Positions 1 to 7,872 of a DNA stretch of 64,000 nt are shown here, piece after piece. Origin of the DNA: Neobacillus sp. PS3-12. GTDB taxonomy: Bacteria > Bacillota > Bacilli > Bacillales > Cytobacillaceae. Each line of letters opens with the position of its first letter. The stretch's first letter is position 1. The DNA lies in NCBI RefSeq assembly GCF_030915385.1, contig NZ_CP133268.1, forward strand, positions 5,306,001-5,370,000, given 5' to 3'. The notes below the pieces were generated by a model. It searched no databases. It was not told the origin of the DNA and was given only the letters and a program-made list of their open reading frames with translations. Position numbers and translations under genes: made by a program.

Positions 1-94
1 AAACAAAAATATGAAAGCGCATACAAAATAAAAAGGATTTATAAAGATTTTGTCGAATATTGAATAGAAATATATAGAAATAGGGGGAAATTTG

Positions 95-562
95 ATGAAA
101 GGATATTTTCATCTGATATTTAATGCAGAGAATTCTGTTATTATTTTTGGAAAAAGATTGGGTAAAAATAAAATAATTTTTAATGGTAAGCCCAGCTTTT
201 TTGATGCTATAAGATTTTCGGATTCCTCACCTCCACAAGATATTGATTTCTCATCCCTGTACATTCCTGTCACCTGGACTCCCAATAAGACCTATTACTT
301 TCACGATCCACTGTTGTACACCAGCATTAAATTTATCATTGACCATAACAAATTAATAATTATCGATAACGATAATATTTTAACATCTGAAACAGTACAC
401 AACATTTTTAAGTATTTCCTTATTAAAAAAGGTAAAAAAATGCTTTTTCTTACTGATGTACCGAATAACAAAGTTATTACAAGAAACAAAGACAAATTAT
501 TATGTGAAAATAATGAAAAAAACACCCATATTCAAAAAATTCACAATTCAAAGGAAAAATAG
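95..562 (+). CDS. Hypothetical protein, 155 aa
   Basis: I do not recognise this protein. It starts at an ATG seven bases after a GGGGG ribosome site; a TTG one codon earlier is less likely. The product is hydrophilic overall, with alternating hydrophobic stretches (for example KLIIIDNDNI) that suggest beta strands, and a lysine- and asparagine-rich C-terminal tail. There is no signal peptide, membrane segment or known motif. Its last codons run in a different frame from the permease fragment that follows, and the two overlap. The tail may therefore be an artefact of a rearrangement joining this gene to the permease remnant. Function unknown. Confidence 0.5.
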   Translation: MKGYFHLIFNAENSVIIFGKRLGKNKIIFNGKPSFFDAIRFSDSSPPQDIDFSSLYIPVTWTPNKTYYFHDPLLYTSIKFIIDHNKLIIIDNDNILTSETVHNIFKYFLIKKGKKMLFLTDVPNNKVITRNKDKLLCENNEKNTHIQKIHNSKEK

Positions 563-720
563 CCCGTCTGAGCCATTCCTTCGATTTGCAAATTAGTTTA
601 AAAGCTGGATGGCTTGTTTTGATAGGCTACCTTTTGGCATATCTATTCTTCTTTATGGCTTTTTCAAACTTTTTTTTGTGGAGGAGAAGGCAAAAAAGAC
701 TTCACGTATTGAGATTATAG
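517..720 (+). pseudogene. C-terminal remnant of an ABC-2 type permease
   Basis: The frame from 517 to the TAG at 718-720 has no start codon of its own. From about 562 it encodes a typical permease C-terminus: an amphipathic stretch, then a hydrophobic helix (GWLVLIGYLLAYLFFFMAF), then a basic tail (WRRRQKR). Such a helix directly before an ABC ATPase gene is what remains of an ABC-2 permease whose other membrane segments are missing. It overlaps the end of the preceding gene in another frame and the start of the ATPase. The identification rests on hydropathy and context, not on a recognised family signature. Only this C-terminal part is left. Confidence 0.5.
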
Positions 721-1409
721 CTGTTTCAAAAAAGTTTACCAAGAAGGTAGCCCTATTTGATTTTTCATTAATTGCTAATGAGGGAGAATGCATTGCCTTA
801 TGCGGGGGAAATGGAGCTGGAAAAAGTACTCTGCTTCAAATTGTCGCAGGTATCTCCCATCCTAGTGAAGGAAAAGTTATAGTAGACAAAGTCGACCTTC
901 TCCAGAATCGAAAAGCATATGTTTCCCGAATAGGGTATATGCCTGATGAATTTTTCGCCCAAGAGACAATGACCGTTACTGAGTTTTTAACTTTTTATGC
1001 GAAATTTCGGAAGATTGGCCTCAGGCCCGTAAAGGAAGTAATTCAGGTCCTTGGCTTAGAGGAGAAAAAAGATGAAATGCTAAAACATCTCTCAAAAGGT
1101 ATGAGGCAGCGGCTATTATTTGGACAAGCTTGGATTGGAAATCCACCTGTTTTAATTCTGGATGAGCCAACTAATGGCCTGGACCCTTATTGGATTGATG
1201 TTTTTATAAAACTAGTATTAAAAATTAAAAATAGCGGGACAACAATCCTCTTTTCTACCCATATGATGGATGTAGCAGCAGAAGTAGCAGATCAGGTCAT
1301 TTTCATGGAAAAAGGAAAGCAAATTTCTGTCCTGGAAAATGATTTTCAAAATGAAAAACTATTTATGGACAAATTGTTACAATTTTATAGAAAAAAAAGT
1401 AAGGACTGA
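678..1409 (+). CDS. ABC transporter ATP-binding protein
   Basis: This is the ATPase subunit of an ABC-2 type exporter; the substrate is unknown. It has a Walker A motif (GGNGAGKST), an ABC signature (LSKGMRQR), Walker B with D-loop (VLILDEPTNGLD) and a switch histidine (STHMMD). The start is a problem: no ATG is well placed. The frame is open upstream to 609, but those residues are the permease C-terminus read in another frame. GTG 678 sits inside a GGAGGAG sequence, and the homologous part begins near 705. The start may have been damaged with the permease. A histidine kinase and response regulator follow, the usual layout of a transporter controlled by its own two-component system. Confidence 0.75.
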   Translation: MEEKAKKTSRIEIIAVSKKFTKKVALFDFSLIANEGECIALCGGNGAGKSTLLQIVAGISHPSEGKVIVDKVDLLQNRKAYVSRIGYMPDEFFAQETMTVTEFLTFYAKFRKIGLRPVKEVIQVLGLEEKKDEMLKHLSKGMRQRLLFGQAWIGNPPVLILDEPTNGLDPYWIDVFIKLVLKIKNSGTTILFSTHMMDVAAEVADQVIFMEKGKQISVLENDFQNEKLFMDKLLQFYRKKSKD

Positions 1410-1493
1410 AATTTAGCTGTATAAATAACTGAATATTTAAAACCTTTGTGCTATAACAGAAATAGAAAGTATAGTATGAAAGGGTTTATGACC

Positions 1494-2291
1494 ATGACAT
1501 TTTGTACATTAAAATTACTGACAATCATCGTCCCAACAATATTGATTGGCGGCTTCGAATTTATTCGTCATACAATTCTCTATCGTTATATATCGATGGA
1601 GACAGGAAATTTTATTATTACGATTCTAACACTTGTTATTTCTTTCCTTTATGCAAATTGGATGTTTAAAACGATCGAATTGAAAAACCAAAGGATCAGT
1701 TCTGAACGTGAATTAAGAGCAATTTATGAAGAAAGAGAGCGGATGGCAAAGGAATTAAATGATAGTATTGCGCAATCTTTATTTTTATTAAAGGTAGATT
1801 TGAAAAAAAATAAAATGCAAGAGGCAGGTTCAGTGGTTAATTCAATTGATACAAATTTACGCCAAGCTATTTTTAATTTAAGGTTAAAACCTGAGGAAGA
1901 TGGAGGATTTTTAGGACGAATAAATAATTGGATTGATCAATGGAATGCCGTAACAGGAGTTGAAAGCAGGATTGATATTCGAATAGAGGATGGATTTTTC
2001 AGTTCAACTGAGGAGGTCCAATTATTTGGAATCATTCAAGAGGCATTTACAAATATCAGAAAACATGCAAATGCCAGTAATGTTTGCATCTCATTGAAAT
2101 CTGAAGGTGAAAACTGGGTATTAACCATTGAGGATGATGGGGATGGTTTTTCTATTAATCAAGTACATTCTCATCAGTATGGTTTAGAAATGCTAGAAGA
2201 AAGAGTGATTAAGCTTAATGCTTTTCTCGATATTATCTCAGGCGAAAGGCTTGGAACAAGAATTGTTGTGAAAGGAGCGAAAAGAAGATGA
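1494..2291 (+). CDS. NarL-type sensor histidine kinase lacking its phosphoacceptor His
   Basis: The protein has 265 aa from the ATG nine bases after AAAGGG; ATG 1488 and 1476 are alternatives. Two N-terminal membrane segments (about residues 5-22 and 38-58) are followed by a HisKA_3 dimerisation helix and an HATPase_c domain with an N-box (QEAFTNIRKHA) and a G-box (EDDGDGF). In this family the phosphoacceptor is the His of the ELHD motif. Here the motif reads KELNDSIAQ, with Asn at residue 89 (codon AAT, 1758-1760), one base from CAT. The protein should still bind ATP but cannot phosphorylate itself at the usual place. It overlaps the response regulator start by 4 bases. Kinase and regulator appear to have decayed together. 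Confidence 0.85.
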   Translation: MTFCTLKLLTIIVPTILIGGFEFIRHTILYRYISMETGNFIITILTLVISFLYANWMFKTIELKNQRISSERELRAIYEERERMAKELNDSIAQSLFLLKVDLKKNKMQEAGSVVNSIDTNLRQAIFNLRLKPEEDGGFLGRINNWIDQWNAVTGVESRIDIRIEDGFFSSTEEVQLFGIIQEAFTNIRKHANASNVCISLKSEGENWVLTIEDDGDGFSINQVHSHQYGLEMLEERVIKLNAFLDIISGERLGTRIVVKGAKRR

Positions 2292-2921
2292 TCACTCCAT
2301 TTCGAGTTCTTATCACCGACGATCATCCTCATTCAAGGATGGCCATAAGAGAAATTTTAGAAGATGAAACGCTTTTTACAATAATTGGAGAAGCGGCAAA
2401 TGGAAAAGAAGCGATTGAACTATGTGATATTCTGCTGCCTGATATTGTTTTAATGGATATTGAAATGCCGATCTTAAACGGCCTGGGAGCAACGAAAATA
2501 ATTAAGGAGAGAAACCCACTTATTAAAGAGTGTTTCAGATGATGTTGCCGATTTATTTACAGCTATCCAATATGGTGCTCAAGGCTATCTTTTAAAAAAT
2601 ATGGACCCAGATGACTGGCTTCAATATCTTTGTTCCGTTGCAGATGGGTCAAGCTATGCAGCAAGAGATATGGCTGGAAAGCTGCTCTATCAATTTAGAG
2701 AAGCTGATGTTGAGCACTCGCCAACTCCCCACTCATTAACTGCCAGAGAAAAAGAAATCCTTCTTCTTGTTGCAAAAGGGCTGACAAATAAACAAATTGG
2801 GCAACAATTATTTATTGCTGAAAATACAGTGAAAAATCATATTAAAAATTTACTTGGAAAACTAGATGTGGACAATCGTGTACAGTTAGCATCTTATGCA
2901 ACAAAAAATGGGCTGTTGTAA
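2288..2921 (+). pseudogene. NarL/LuxR-family response regulator, frame disrupted
   Basis: The first part (2288-2542) encodes a receiver domain with the acidic pocket (TDDH) and phosphoacceptor region (VLMDIEMP), then leaves frame after PLIK. The rest continues in another frame (SVSDDVADLF, GAQGYLLK) into a LuxR-type helix-turn-helix (LTAREKEILLL, NKQIG, VKNHI) ending at 2921. The fourth beta strand of the receiver, about four hydrophobic residues before SVSDD, is missing. The break is thus a net loss of about 11 bases near 2527, not a single-base slip. This makes sequencing error less likely. Its cognate kinase lacks the active histidine. I infer a real pseudogene. Confidence 0.85.
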
Positions 2922-3014
2922 GACTGAAATTCAATATTGTTCATAAAAAAAGTTTGATTAAAAAACGCCTTAAAAAAGTTTAGTATTTTTTTACACTTAA
3001 TCTAGTAATTAAGA

Positions 3015-3028
3015 TGAAATCGTTTTAC
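3015..3028 (+). promoter_or_regulatory. Candidate cre (CcpA) site upstream of malate synthase
   Basis: TGAAATCGTTTTAC matches the consensus TGWAANCGNTNWCA except for the last two bases. CcpA control of the glyoxylate shunt would make physiological sense. The match is imperfect and was found by eye only. Confidence 0.3.
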
Positions 3029-3140
3029 AATAGAATGTAAGTTTTATATATCTTTGTAAGAACCGTGAAAAAAGAGTATAACCGAATGTTCATAATTTTT
3101 TAGTACAGGAATATGCTTATAACTGTATTGGAAAATTCTA

Positions 3141-3173
3141 AAATAATACCATATAGGTTTGGTATTATTTTTT
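3141..3173 (+). terminator. Intrinsic terminator upstream of malate synthase
   Basis: A perfect 11-bp inverted repeat (AAATAATACCA/TGGTATTATTT) with an 8-base loop runs into a T tract. Confidence 0.7.
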
Positions 3174-3257
3174 CGAAACATTTCGTAAACAGCGTTGCGT
3201 AATAAGCAACAGTTTAAAACGGAAATCTTACAAATAAAAATGAAGGAGGAAATCAGA

Positions 3258-5435
3258 ATGACGAATTATACTAAAGTAGGCAATCTACAAGTAGCGAACG
3301 AACTTTTTGAGTTCATTAACTCCGAGGCTCTTCCAGGGAGTAACGTTGAACAGAAAAGATTTTGGAATGGTTTGGCGGCGATCATCAAGGATTTAACTCC
3401 TAAAAATAAAGCGTTGCTTGCTAAACGGGATGAATTTCAACACAAAATTAATACATGGCATCTTGAAAATAAAGAGTTTGATTTTAGTAAGTATAAAGAA
3501 TTTCTAAAGGAAATTGGTTATTTAGAACCTGAGGCAGAAGATTTTAAAATTACAACCGAAAATGCAGATGACGAAATTACCATTCAAGCTGGTCCTCAAT
3601 TAGTTGTACCAGTAAATAATGACCGTTATGCTTTAAATGCAGCAAATGCCCGCTGGGGAAGCCTTTATGATGCCTTGTACGGCTTTGATGTTATAAGTGA
3701 GGAAAATGGAGCTGGGAAGAAAGGTGGCTACAACCCTATTCGTGGAGAAAAGGTTATCTCTTTTGCAAAAGACTTTTTGGATCAAGCTGCTCCGCTAAAG
3801 GAAGGATCCCACAAGGACGCTGTACAATATCGTGTTATAAATAGTGAATTAGCTGTTACACTTAATAATGGAAAAGAGACTGGTCTCCTGCACCAGGAAA
3901 AGTTTGCAGGATATCAGGGTGATTTACAAGCTCCATCTGCCATCTTACTAAAAAATAATGGTCTCCATTTTGAAATACAAATTGACCGCAACAACATGAT
4001 TGGAAAAATGGACGATGCAGGAGTTAAAGATATTCTGTTAGAAGCAGCATTAACCACGATTATGGACTGTGAAGATTCAGTTGCAGCAGTTGATGCAGAG
4101 GATAAAGTTCTTGTCTATCGTAATTGGCTTGGTTTGAACAAAGGTGACCTTTTTGCATCTTTTGCAAAAAAAAATAAAACGGTAACACGTACAATGAATC
4201 CTGACCGTCGTTATCTTTCTCCAAGTGGAGAAGAGTTTACCCTTCCTGGTCGTTCATTAATGTTTGTACGGAATGTCGGGCATTTAATGACTAATAGTGC
4301 AGTCTTAGACCATGAGGGCAATGAAGTATTTGAAGGAATACTTGATGCCGTATTTACCAGCTTAATGGCAAAACATTCTTTACTTGGCAATGGAAAATAT
4401 CAAAATGGCTCCAAAGGTTCAATTTATATTGTAAAACCAAAAATGCACGGTTCCAAAGAGGTGGCGTATGCAAATGAACTATTCGATCGGACAGAGGATC
4501 TTCTTGGTTTAAAACGTCACACGATTAAAATTGGGGTTATGGACGAAGAACGCCGCACATCCTTAAACCTTAAAGCATGTATTAAAGAAGTTAAAGATCG
4601 GATTGTCTTTATCAATACAGGTTTCCTTGATCGTACAGGGGATGAAATGCATACCTCAATGGAAGCAGGTCCAATGATTCGTAAAAATGATATGAAATCA
4701 ACAGCATGGCTGCAAGGCTATGAAAAATCAAATGTGTATAGAGGGCTGGAAACAGGCTTCCAGGGACGTGCCCAAATTGGAAAGGGCATGTGGGCAATGC
4801 CTGACTTAATGGCTGCTATGCTGGAACAAAAAATCGGTCATCCAAAAGCTGGAGCAAATACTGCTTGGGTTCCATCACCAACTGGTGCAACCATTCATGC
4901 CTTGCATTATCATCAAGTAAATGTAGTAGAAGTTCAAAACGCTCTTTATAACGACATTACTGATTTACGTGATAACATTTTACAAATACCAACTGCGAAA
5001 AATTCAAATTGGAGTCAGAAAGAAATTCAAGCAGAGCTTGATAACAACTCTCAAGGAATACTTGGCTATGTTGTTCGTTGGGTAGAGCAAGGAATAGGAT
5101 GTTCAAAAGTTCCGGATATCAATAATATTGGTCTCATGGAGGACCGTGCAACATTAAGGATTTCCAGTCAACATATTGCGAACTGGCTCCATCACGGAAT
5201 CTGTACCGAGGAACAAGTATTGGAAACATTAAAACGCATGGCTATTGTCGTTGATCAACAAAATGATGGAGACGATAATTATCGTCCAATGGCTCCAAAC
5301 TATAATGATTCCGTCGCTTTCCAGGCAGCGTGTGACCTTGTATTTAAAGGATACGATCAACCAAACGGTTATACTGAACCAATCCTGCACCGCCGCAGAA
5401 TTGAGGCAAAAGCGAAATTTGCAATTAAACAATAA
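3258..5435 (+). CDS. glcB: Malate synthase G
   Basis: Condenses glyoxylate with acetyl-CoA to malate in the glyoxylate shunt, in the cytoplasm. The 725-aa length fits the monomeric G form rather than the shorter A form. Visible family features are MDCEDSVAAVDAEDK, a central GPMIRKNDMKSTAWL with the following ETGFQGRAQIGKGMWAMPD, and the C-terminal PSPTGATIHALHYHQ. The ATG at 3258 follows AAGGAGGAAA at good spacing; the frame is open further upstream to 3195 but without a ribosome site. The gene stands alone, with its own leader upstream and a bidirectional terminator after it. An acetate transporter lies 5 kb away, so growth on two-carbon compounds is a likely role. No isocitrate lyase gene is in the window. 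Confidence 0.95.
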   Translation: MTNYTKVGNLQVANELFEFINSEALPGSNVEQKRFWNGLAAIIKDLTPKNKALLAKRDEFQHKINTWHLENKEFDFSKYKEFLKEIGYLEPEAEDFKITTENADDEITIQAGPQLVVPVNNDRYALNAANARWGSLYDALYGFDVISEENGAGKKGGYNPIRGEKVISFAKDFLDQAAPLKEGSHKDAVQYRVINSELAVTLNNGKETGLLHQEKFAGYQGDLQAPSAILLKNNGLHFEIQIDRNNMIGKMDDAGVKDILLEAALTTIMDCEDSVAAVDAEDKVLVYRNWLGLNKGDLFASFAKKNKTVTRTMNPDRRYLSPSGEEFTLPGRSLMFVRNVGHLMTNSAVLDHEGNEVFEGILDAVFTSLMAKHSLLGNGKYQNGSKGSIYIVKPKMHGSKEVAYANELFDRTEDLLGLKRHTIKIGVMDEERRTSLNLKACIKEVKDRIVFINTGFLDRTGDEMHTSMEAGPMIRKNDMKSTAWLQGYEKSNVYRGLETGFQGRAQIGKGMWAMPDLMAAMLEQKIGHPKAGANTAWVPSPTGATIHALHYHQVNVVEVQNALYNDITDLRDNILQIPTAKNSNWSQKEIQAELDNNSQGILGYVVRWVEQGIGCSKVPDINNIGLMEDRATLRISSQHIANWLHHGICTEEQVLETLKRMAIVVDQQNDGDDNYRPMAPNYNDSVAFQAACDLVFKGYDQPNGYTEPILHRRRIEAKAKFAIKQ

Positions 5436-5441
5436 CATAAA

Positions 5442-5477
5442 AAAACCTAGCTTGGCTTTTGGGCTGAGCTAGGTTTT
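5442..5477. terminator. Bidirectional terminator between glcB and the CGCGG pair
   Basis: An 11-bp stem (AAAACCTAGCT/AGCTAGGTTTT) with A and T tracts on both sides, placed between convergent genes. Confidence 0.85.
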
Positions 5478-5481
5478 AATG

Positions 5482-5760
5482 TTATGGAAAATATATTTCT
5501 AAACGGTCAGTATTATTTCGTAAAACATAAAAATTTGGAAATTGGTTGTCTATATAGACATCCGGATAATTCCCAATTGTTATCTTGCAGCAAGTATCAT
5601 CTTTTTTAGTAAAAAGGAGCGACCCATCCGTAAGTTTAAGTGATTGAAAGGAAAAGCCATCCCTTTTTACTAAAAAATCAATGTCACTATAATAATTTAA
5701 AATTACTTGCCGATTTTTAAAAGCTTCTAAGACGAATAAATCCTCTAGTTTTTTTTCCAT
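5482..5760 (-). CDS. Small conserved-looking protein downstream of CGCGG peptide
   Basis: A 92-aa protein of unknown function. The start ATG at 5760 lies inside the end of the preceding gene (13-base overlap), so translation is probably coupled; a GGAGG lies about 15 bases before it. The sequence looks like a small beta-rich domain with a hydrophobic core, one Cys-Cys pair (DDTCCKITIGNYPD) and no membrane segment. Such tight overlap with the CGCGG-motif gene suggests the two products act together. It is not a radical SAM enzyme: there is no CxxxCxxC. Function unknown. Confidence 0.65.
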   Translation of the reverse strand: MEKKLEDLFVLEAFKNRQVILNYYSDIDFLVKRDGFSFQSLKLTDGSLLFTKKDDTCCKITIGNYPDVYIDNQFPNFYVLRNNTDRLEIYFP

Positions 5761-6005
5761 ACTCGCAGCACATATCCTCCACAGCCACATTGGTCAATAA
5801 ACTTGGCTTCAATTTGATCTCCGAAAAATAAATTTAATGCCTCTGTTAAATAATCATCTGGATCTCCCAAAGTTTCGGGCGTAACAACATTTACATAAAA
5901 CCCTTTTGAAGTTTGTTCCACGGCATCAATAGCATCTTTTACGACTAATTCTAAATCATTTTCGTATTCCTCGTGTTCAAGTGAAACAGACCAATTTTTC
6001 TCCAT
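5745..6005 (-). CDS. CGCGG-motif protein, putative radical-SAM-modified RiPP family
   Basis: An 86-aa protein beginning MEKNWSVSLEHEEYE, with the start ATG eight bases after AGAGGTGA. It is acidic and ends in QCGCGGYVLRVWKKN, with Cys73 and Cys75 in the CGCGG motif. From memory, a protein family of this size in Bacillus and haloarchaea is named for this motif and is proposed to be a ribosomally made peptide modified by a radical SAM enzyme. That function is a prediction and I know of no experimental proof. No radical SAM maturase lies next to it here; the only one in the window is QueE, 53 kb away. It is followed by an overlapping small gene. Confidence 0.65.
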   Translation of the reverse strand: MEKNWSVSLEHEEYENDLELVVKDAIDAVEQTSKGFYVNVVTPETLGDPDDYLTEALNLFFGDQIEAKFIDQCGCGGYVLRVWKKN

Positions 6006-6052
6006 AATGTCACCTCTTACGATTATTGTAAAAGTGTTCAATGGATCGTGTG

Positions 6053-6066
6053 GTGATTTGTATCAC
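6053..6066. promoter_or_regulatory. Inverted repeat between the CGCGG gene and hutU
   Basis: GTGAT-4-ATCAC lies in the divergent intergenic region, 120 bases before hutU and about 50 before the CGCGG gene. It could be an operator for either gene. There is no known factor match. Confidence 0.25.
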
Positions 6067-6187
6067 ACTAAGAAAACTTAACTAAAGTCACTGACAACTA
6101 TGAGATTATGAATTTTATTACACTCATAAAATTTTTTTAGATATTCCCAACATATATTTTATTAAACAAAAAAAGGGGTGAGGAAGA

Positions 6188-7855
6188 ATGACTTCAAATA
6201 AGCCCAGATTGATCACACCATACACGGGTACAAAGCTGAATGCTAAAGGCTGGATTCAAGAAGCAGCACTTCGCATGCTCATGAATAATCTTAACAAAGA
6301 TGTCGCTGAAAACCCGGAAGAACTTATCGTATATGGCGGAATTGGAAAGGCTGCCCGCAATTGGGAAGCATATGATCGAATTGTTAAAACTTTGCTTCAA
6401 TTGGAAAATGATGAAACTTTATTAATTCAATCTGGTAAACCAGTGGCAGTGTTTAAGACTCACAAGGATGCCCCAAGGGTTTTACTTGCGAATTCCAATT
6501 TGGTCCCAGCATGGGCCAATTGGGAGCATTTTCATGAATTAGATCAAAAGGGCTTGATCATGTACGGACAAATGACGGCAGGAAGCTGGATTTATATTGG
6601 CAGCCAAGGCATTGTTCAAGGCACATATGAGACCTTTGCAGAAGTGGCCCGTCAAAAATTCAAGGGAACTTTAAAACATACGATTACTTTAACTGCAGGC
6701 CTTGGCGGAATGGGAGGGGCCCAGCCATTAGCGATTACGATGAATGAGGGGGTATGCCTGGTCATCGAAATGGATGAAAGTAGGGTAGATCGGCGAATTG
6801 AAACTGCCTATCTAGATGTAAAAACAACTAACTTGGATAAAGCACTTGACATGGCATTGGTGGCAAAAACAGCTGGAAAAGGGCTGTCAATCGGTTTAAT
6901 AGGAAATGCTGCGGAAATTCTCCCTATGCTGCTGGAAAAAGGTTTTACCCCTGATATTTTAACAGATCAAACGTCAGCCCATGATCCTCTTAATGGTTAT
7001 ATTCCAGCTAATTTTACGTTAAGTGAAGCCACTAAATTAAGAAAGGAAAATCCAGCAAATTACATCAAACTTTCCAAACAAAGTATGGTTGTCCATGTGA
7101 AAGCCATGTTATTGATGCAACAACATGGTGCTGTCACTTTTGATTATGGAAATAACATTCGTCAAATGGCAAAAGATCAAGGAGTAGAAAACGCATTTTC
7201 ATTCCCTGGATTTGTTCCAGCATTTATCCGTCCTTTATTTTGTGAAGGAAAGGGCCCATTCCGCTGGGCTGCTTTATCAGGTGATACTGAGGATATTAGA
7301 ATAATTGATGATGTGATCTTAAACGAATTCAAAGAAGATAGGCACCTTTGTAATTGGATTAAGATGGCGCAAGAAAAAATAAGTTTTCAAGGTCTTCCAG
7401 CTCGGATTTGTTGGTTAGGCTATGGTGCTCGGGCTCGCTTAGGAAAAATCATCAATGATATGGTAGCTTCGGGGGAAATTTCAGCCCCGATTGTCATTGG
7501 TCGTGACCATCTTGATTCAGGTTCGGTTGCGAGCCCGAACCGAGAAACAGAGGCCATGAAAGATGGAAGTGATGCAGTAGCTGATTGGCCGATTTTGAAC
7601 GCTCTGATCAATGCAGTTGGCGGAGCCAGCTGGGTATCCTATCACCATGGAGGCGGTGTAGGAATGGGATATTCCCTTCATGCAGGGATGGTGATCGTTG
7701 CTGATGGTACAAAGGAAGCAGAAGTACGTCTAAAAAGAGTTTTAACGACTGACCCAGGCATGGGAATTGTACGGCATGCAGATGCTGGTTATGAAAAAGC
7801 GATTGAAACCGCTGTGAACAATGGCATCAACATGCCTATGCTCAAAAAAGATTAA
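6188..7855 (+). CDS. hutU: Urocanate hydratase
   Basis: Second step of histidine degradation: urocanate to imidazolonepropionate, using tightly bound NAD. At 555 aa it has full family length. Recognisable regions are the N-terminal IVYGGIGKAARNWEAYD, the NAD-binding TAGLGGMGGAQPL, and the C-terminal GYGARARLG and SYHHGGGVGMGYS. The ATG follows AAAGGGGTGAGGA. It heads a cluster hutU-hutI-hutG with short spacing. In Bacillus the operon usually starts with hutP and hutH; neither is present upstream, where malate synthase and the CGCGG pair sit instead. Confidence 0.97.
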   Translation: MTSNKPRLITPYTGTKLNAKGWIQEAALRMLMNNLNKDVAENPEELIVYGGIGKAARNWEAYDRIVKTLLQLENDETLLIQSGKPVAVFKTHKDAPRVLLANSNLVPAWANWEHFHELDQKGLIMYGQMTAGSWIYIGSQGIVQGTYETFAEVARQKFKGTLKHTITLTAGLGGMGGAQPLAITMNEGVCLVIEMDESRVDRRIETAYLDVKTTNLDKALDMALVAKTAGKGLSIGLIGNAAEILPMLLEKGFTPDILTDQTSAHDPLNGYIPANFTLSEATKLRKENPANYIKLSKQSMVVHVKAMLLMQQHGAVTFDYGNNIRQMAKDQGVENAFSFPGFVPAFIRPLFCEGKGPFRWAALSGDTEDIRIIDDVILNEFKEDRHLCNWIKMAQEKISFQGLPARICWLGYGARARLGKIINDMVASGEISAPIVIGRDHLDSGSVASPNRETEAMKDGSDAVADWPILNALINAVGGASWVSYHHGGGVGMGYSLHAGMVIVADGTKEAEVRLKRVLTTDPGMGIVRHADAGYEKAIETAVNNGINMPMLKKD

Positions 7856-7872
7856 AGAAGGTGGAAAACCTT

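Larger units (their letters stand above)
2922..3257 (+). promoter_or_regulatory. Intergenic leader of malate synthase
   Basis: No gene is visible here. The stretch holds a cre-like site (3015-3028), a possible promoter overlapping it (TTTACA at 3024, TATATA near 3045-3050), an intrinsic terminator (3141-3173), a small hairpin (GTTGC/GCAAC near 3194-3210) and the ribosome site AAGGAGGAAA of malate synthase. If transcription starts upstream of the terminator, the leader could act as an attenuator. Otherwise the terminator serves the upstream module and a separate promoter must lie after it. Confidence 0.4.

Noticed and set aside
5229..5438. Minus-strand frame across the end of malate synthase
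   Set aside because: It is a shadow of the malate synthase coding sequence with no ribosome site.
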